This document shows, one piece after another, positions 5,070 to 6,659 of a DNA stretch of 6,659 nucleotides; position 1 is the stretch's first letter; the number at the start of each line of letters is the position of its first letter. The position numbers were made by a program, and so were the translations under genes. Under the pieces are notes generated by a model. That model did no database searches. It worked only from the letters and a program-made list of their open reading frames with translations, and was not told the origin of the DNA. Source of the DNA: Eggerthellaceae bacterium (GTDB lineage: Bacteria; Actinomycetota; Coriobacteriia; Coriobacteriales; Eggerthellaceae); contig JAFYTB010000129.1 of the NCBI GenBank assembly GCA_017559045.1, positions 1 to 6,659 on the forward strand. Reading direction: 5' to 3'.

Positions 5070-6602
5070 GTGCAATCACCCAAAACCAACATATCCGCCC
5101 TGGGTTACGCCTTGTTCCTAACGGTTAACGCAACCTCCATATGGGGCGGCGTCTTTCCGTTTCTTCCCATAGAGTTTCAAACCCCAGAAGTAACGCTGTC
5201 TTTTTTCCTGGCGCAGCTCATCGCACTTTGCGCAACCCTCGTTCTCGCCATGGCCTTGTCTTATCGCCATCCATCATTCTTAAAGCAATCTTTAGCTGCC
5301 GCAACTTCGCTTCCTGTGACGATTGGCTCGTTCTCGGTGATTCTCGCGATGTACACCGAGGCTTTCACCATGTTTTTGATCATCGGCGGCGGTGCTCTGC
5401 TCGGCATCGGCTGCGCAGGATTCTTTCTATTATGGGAGCGGCTTTTCGCCTCCCAAAACGCTGATACATGCAACAAGCTCATCATCATCGGCACGGGAAT
5501 TGCGCCCCTCATGTACGTGGCGCTTCACCTCATTCCGATTGCCATTACGGCATTTCTAACCCCGCTAGTGTTCGCCCCCCTTTGCGGCCTGTCGCTTTGG
5601 CTCGGAACACGCGAGATCGACTTCGACCAGTCCATGTTCTCCGATATTCCTGGAGAACATCCTTCCGTATACAAGAAGGTGCTGGGGGATTCACTGGAAA
5701 GCGTGCTGTGCGTGGCCTCGTTGGGCCTTATGAGCGGCATCATTCGAGCCATTACGTTGGCCGATCCCTCCGTTGGCAGTGTCGTAAATATCGTATCTAT
5801 GCTCGGCTCTCTGTTTGCCGCCATGGCGCTAATGGGGCTTTGGAGCAAGACGTCTTTTCGATTCGACATCCCGCGCGCCTTCCGCTTCGTGTTTCCCCTC
5901 GTCGCAACGGGCTTCGTGTTCCTACCGTTCTTCAGCCGAAGCTATCTGCTCTTCCTTGCCGCCGCTACGTTCACCATATTCATCTTCGCGACGATGCTCA
6001 TGATGATTCAGAGTGCCCAGATTTCACGAGATCAGGGCGCCAACCCTGTCATTGTTTACGGCTTCTATGCTGCTCCCGCATATATGCTGCAGGGGATTGG
6101 CTTCTTGCTGGGATACCATTCCGGCATCTTCACGCAGTTTGGATTCGAGCAGCTTTCCATGGTAGCTATGCTCACCATATACGTAATTGGAATCGTGCTA
6201 TGGGTTCAGTTTAAAAACATCACCCATTCCGCGCCAGAGCTCAAACGCTCCCGTACGCGAGTCGAGTTCCAAGCGCTATCTCCTTCAAAAAAGCCATTGC
6301 CTGAGACGTTCTCTCCCAAGAAGAATGCTCCTTCCGATAAGGAGAGCACAGGGGTGATTCTCGATAAGACCTCCAAGCTTTGCCTGACGCTGCAAGATAG
6401 ATATCGGCTTTCCGATCGAGAGCGCGAGGTGTTAGACCTGCTCGCACGCGGTAATAAGGTAAGCATGATAGCCGAGGCGCTATTTGTCTCCGAAAACACC
6501 GTGCGTAGCCACAACAAACGAATCTATCGTAAGCTCAACATTCATAAGCGCCAGGATCTTCTGGATATGCTTAGAGAAATAGACGAAGAAAGAAACATGT
6601 AG
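5070..6602 (+). CDS. Membrane-embedded LuxR-type transcriptional regulator (about 12 helices plus C-terminal HTH)
   Basis: This 510-residue protein has an N-terminal membrane domain and a C-terminal GerE/LuxR DNA-binding domain. Hydrophobic segments lie near residues 11-33, 43-64, 76-95, 99-122, 136-158, 160-178, 211-229, 236-258, 271-287, 291-313, 326-347 and 361-381, which suggests twelve helices. A charged linker (about 382-440) leads to the HTH at 445-502, with LSDREREVLDLLARG, then IAEALFVSENTVRSHNKRIY and RKLNIHKRQDLL. It has no receiver domain and no soluble autoinducer domain. This is the architecture of the membrane LuxR regulators found beside molybdenum-reductase operons in Eggerthella lenta (DadR and relatives). 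The membrane part probably senses a small molecule. It is divergent from dmsA across 189 bases, so control of dms is likely, probably with autoregulation. The start is a GTG; the reading frame is closed by a TAA at 5049-5051, and no good Shine-Dalgarno sequence is visible, so the exact start is uncertain. Confidence 0.9.
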   Translation: MQSPKTNISALGYALFLTVNATSIWGGVFPFLPIEFQTPEVTLSFFLAQLIALCATLVLAMALSYRHPSFLKQSLAAATSLPVTIGSFSVILAMYTEAFTMFLIIGGGALLGIGCAGFFLLWERLFASQNADTCNKLIIIGTGIAPLMYVALHLIPIAITAFLTPLVFAPLCGLSLWLGTREIDFDQSMFSDIPGEHPSVYKKVLGDSLESVLCVASLGLMSGIIRAITLADPSVGSVVNIVSMLGSLFAAMALMGLWSKTSFRFDIPRAFRFVFPLVATGFVFLPFFSRSYLLFLAAATFTIFIFATMLMMIQSAQISRDQGANPVIVYGFYAAPAYMLQGIGFLLGYHSGIFTQFGFEQLSMVAMLTIYVIGIVLWVQFKNITHSAPELKRSRTRVEFQALSPSKKPLPETFSPKKNAPSDKESTGVILDKTSKLCLTLQDRYRLSDREREVLDLLARGNKVSMIAEALFVSENTVRSHNKRIYRKLNIHKRQDLLDMLREIDEERNM

Positions 6603-6659
6603 CCTCGGTAGCGCATCGTAAGTACGCACACGCAACGGGCAATCAGCGTCAAATCAATC

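Overview
The window holds one divergently organised locus for a membrane-bound, molybdenum-dependent respiratory reductase of the DmsABC (dimethyl sulfoxide reductase) type. It looks like part of a Coriobacteriia genome, most likely a gut Eggerthellaceae member (Eggerthella, Slackia, Adlercreutzia or a relative). This is inference. It rests on a Tat-exported DmsA with a lipobox-like cysteine, TorD-family chaperone and DmsB genes inside the operon, moderately GC-rich coding sequence, and above all the neighbouring regulator. That regulator is a LuxR-type HTH fused to a roughly 12-helix membrane domain, an architecture expanded in Eggerthellaceae beside molybdenum-enzyme operons.

Layout. On the minus strand, reading right to left: dmsA (4880 to 2466), a first dmsB (2450 to 1824), a 102-base gap with a strong stem-loop, a TorD/DmsD-family chaperone (1721 to 1095), a second dmsB (1078 to 452), and dmsC (449 to beyond base 1, so its 3' end is missing). 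Gaps of 15, 102, 16 and 2 bases make a single operon likely. The stem-loop may divide it into dmsA-dmsB and chaperone-dmsB2-dmsC expression segments. On the plus strand, a 510-residue membrane LuxR-type regulator (5070 to 6602) points away from dmsA. The 189-base divergent gap (4881-5069) carries four inverted repeats and no gene. I see no gene or terminator in the last 57 bases (6603-6659).

How the parts work together (family knowledge plus inference). The chaperone would hold DmsA until the molybdopterin cofactor is loaded and Tat export occurs. DmsA carries the active site outside the membrane. DmsB passes electrons through four [4Fe-4S] clusters, and DmsC is the membrane quinol-oxidising anchor. 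The membrane LuxR protein plausibly senses the substrate or a related small molecule and controls the operon from the shared intergenic region. The substrate cannot be fixed from sequence. DmsA is close to the E. coli enzyme as I remember it, so DMSO or another S- or N-oxide is the simplest guess.

The least ordinary points are two full DmsB paralogues in one operon, a Gln where E. coli DmsC has its quinol-site His65, a lipobox-like Cys after the Tat signal of DmsA, and the dense palindromes in the control region. I see no CRISPR array, mobile element, tRNA or rRNA.
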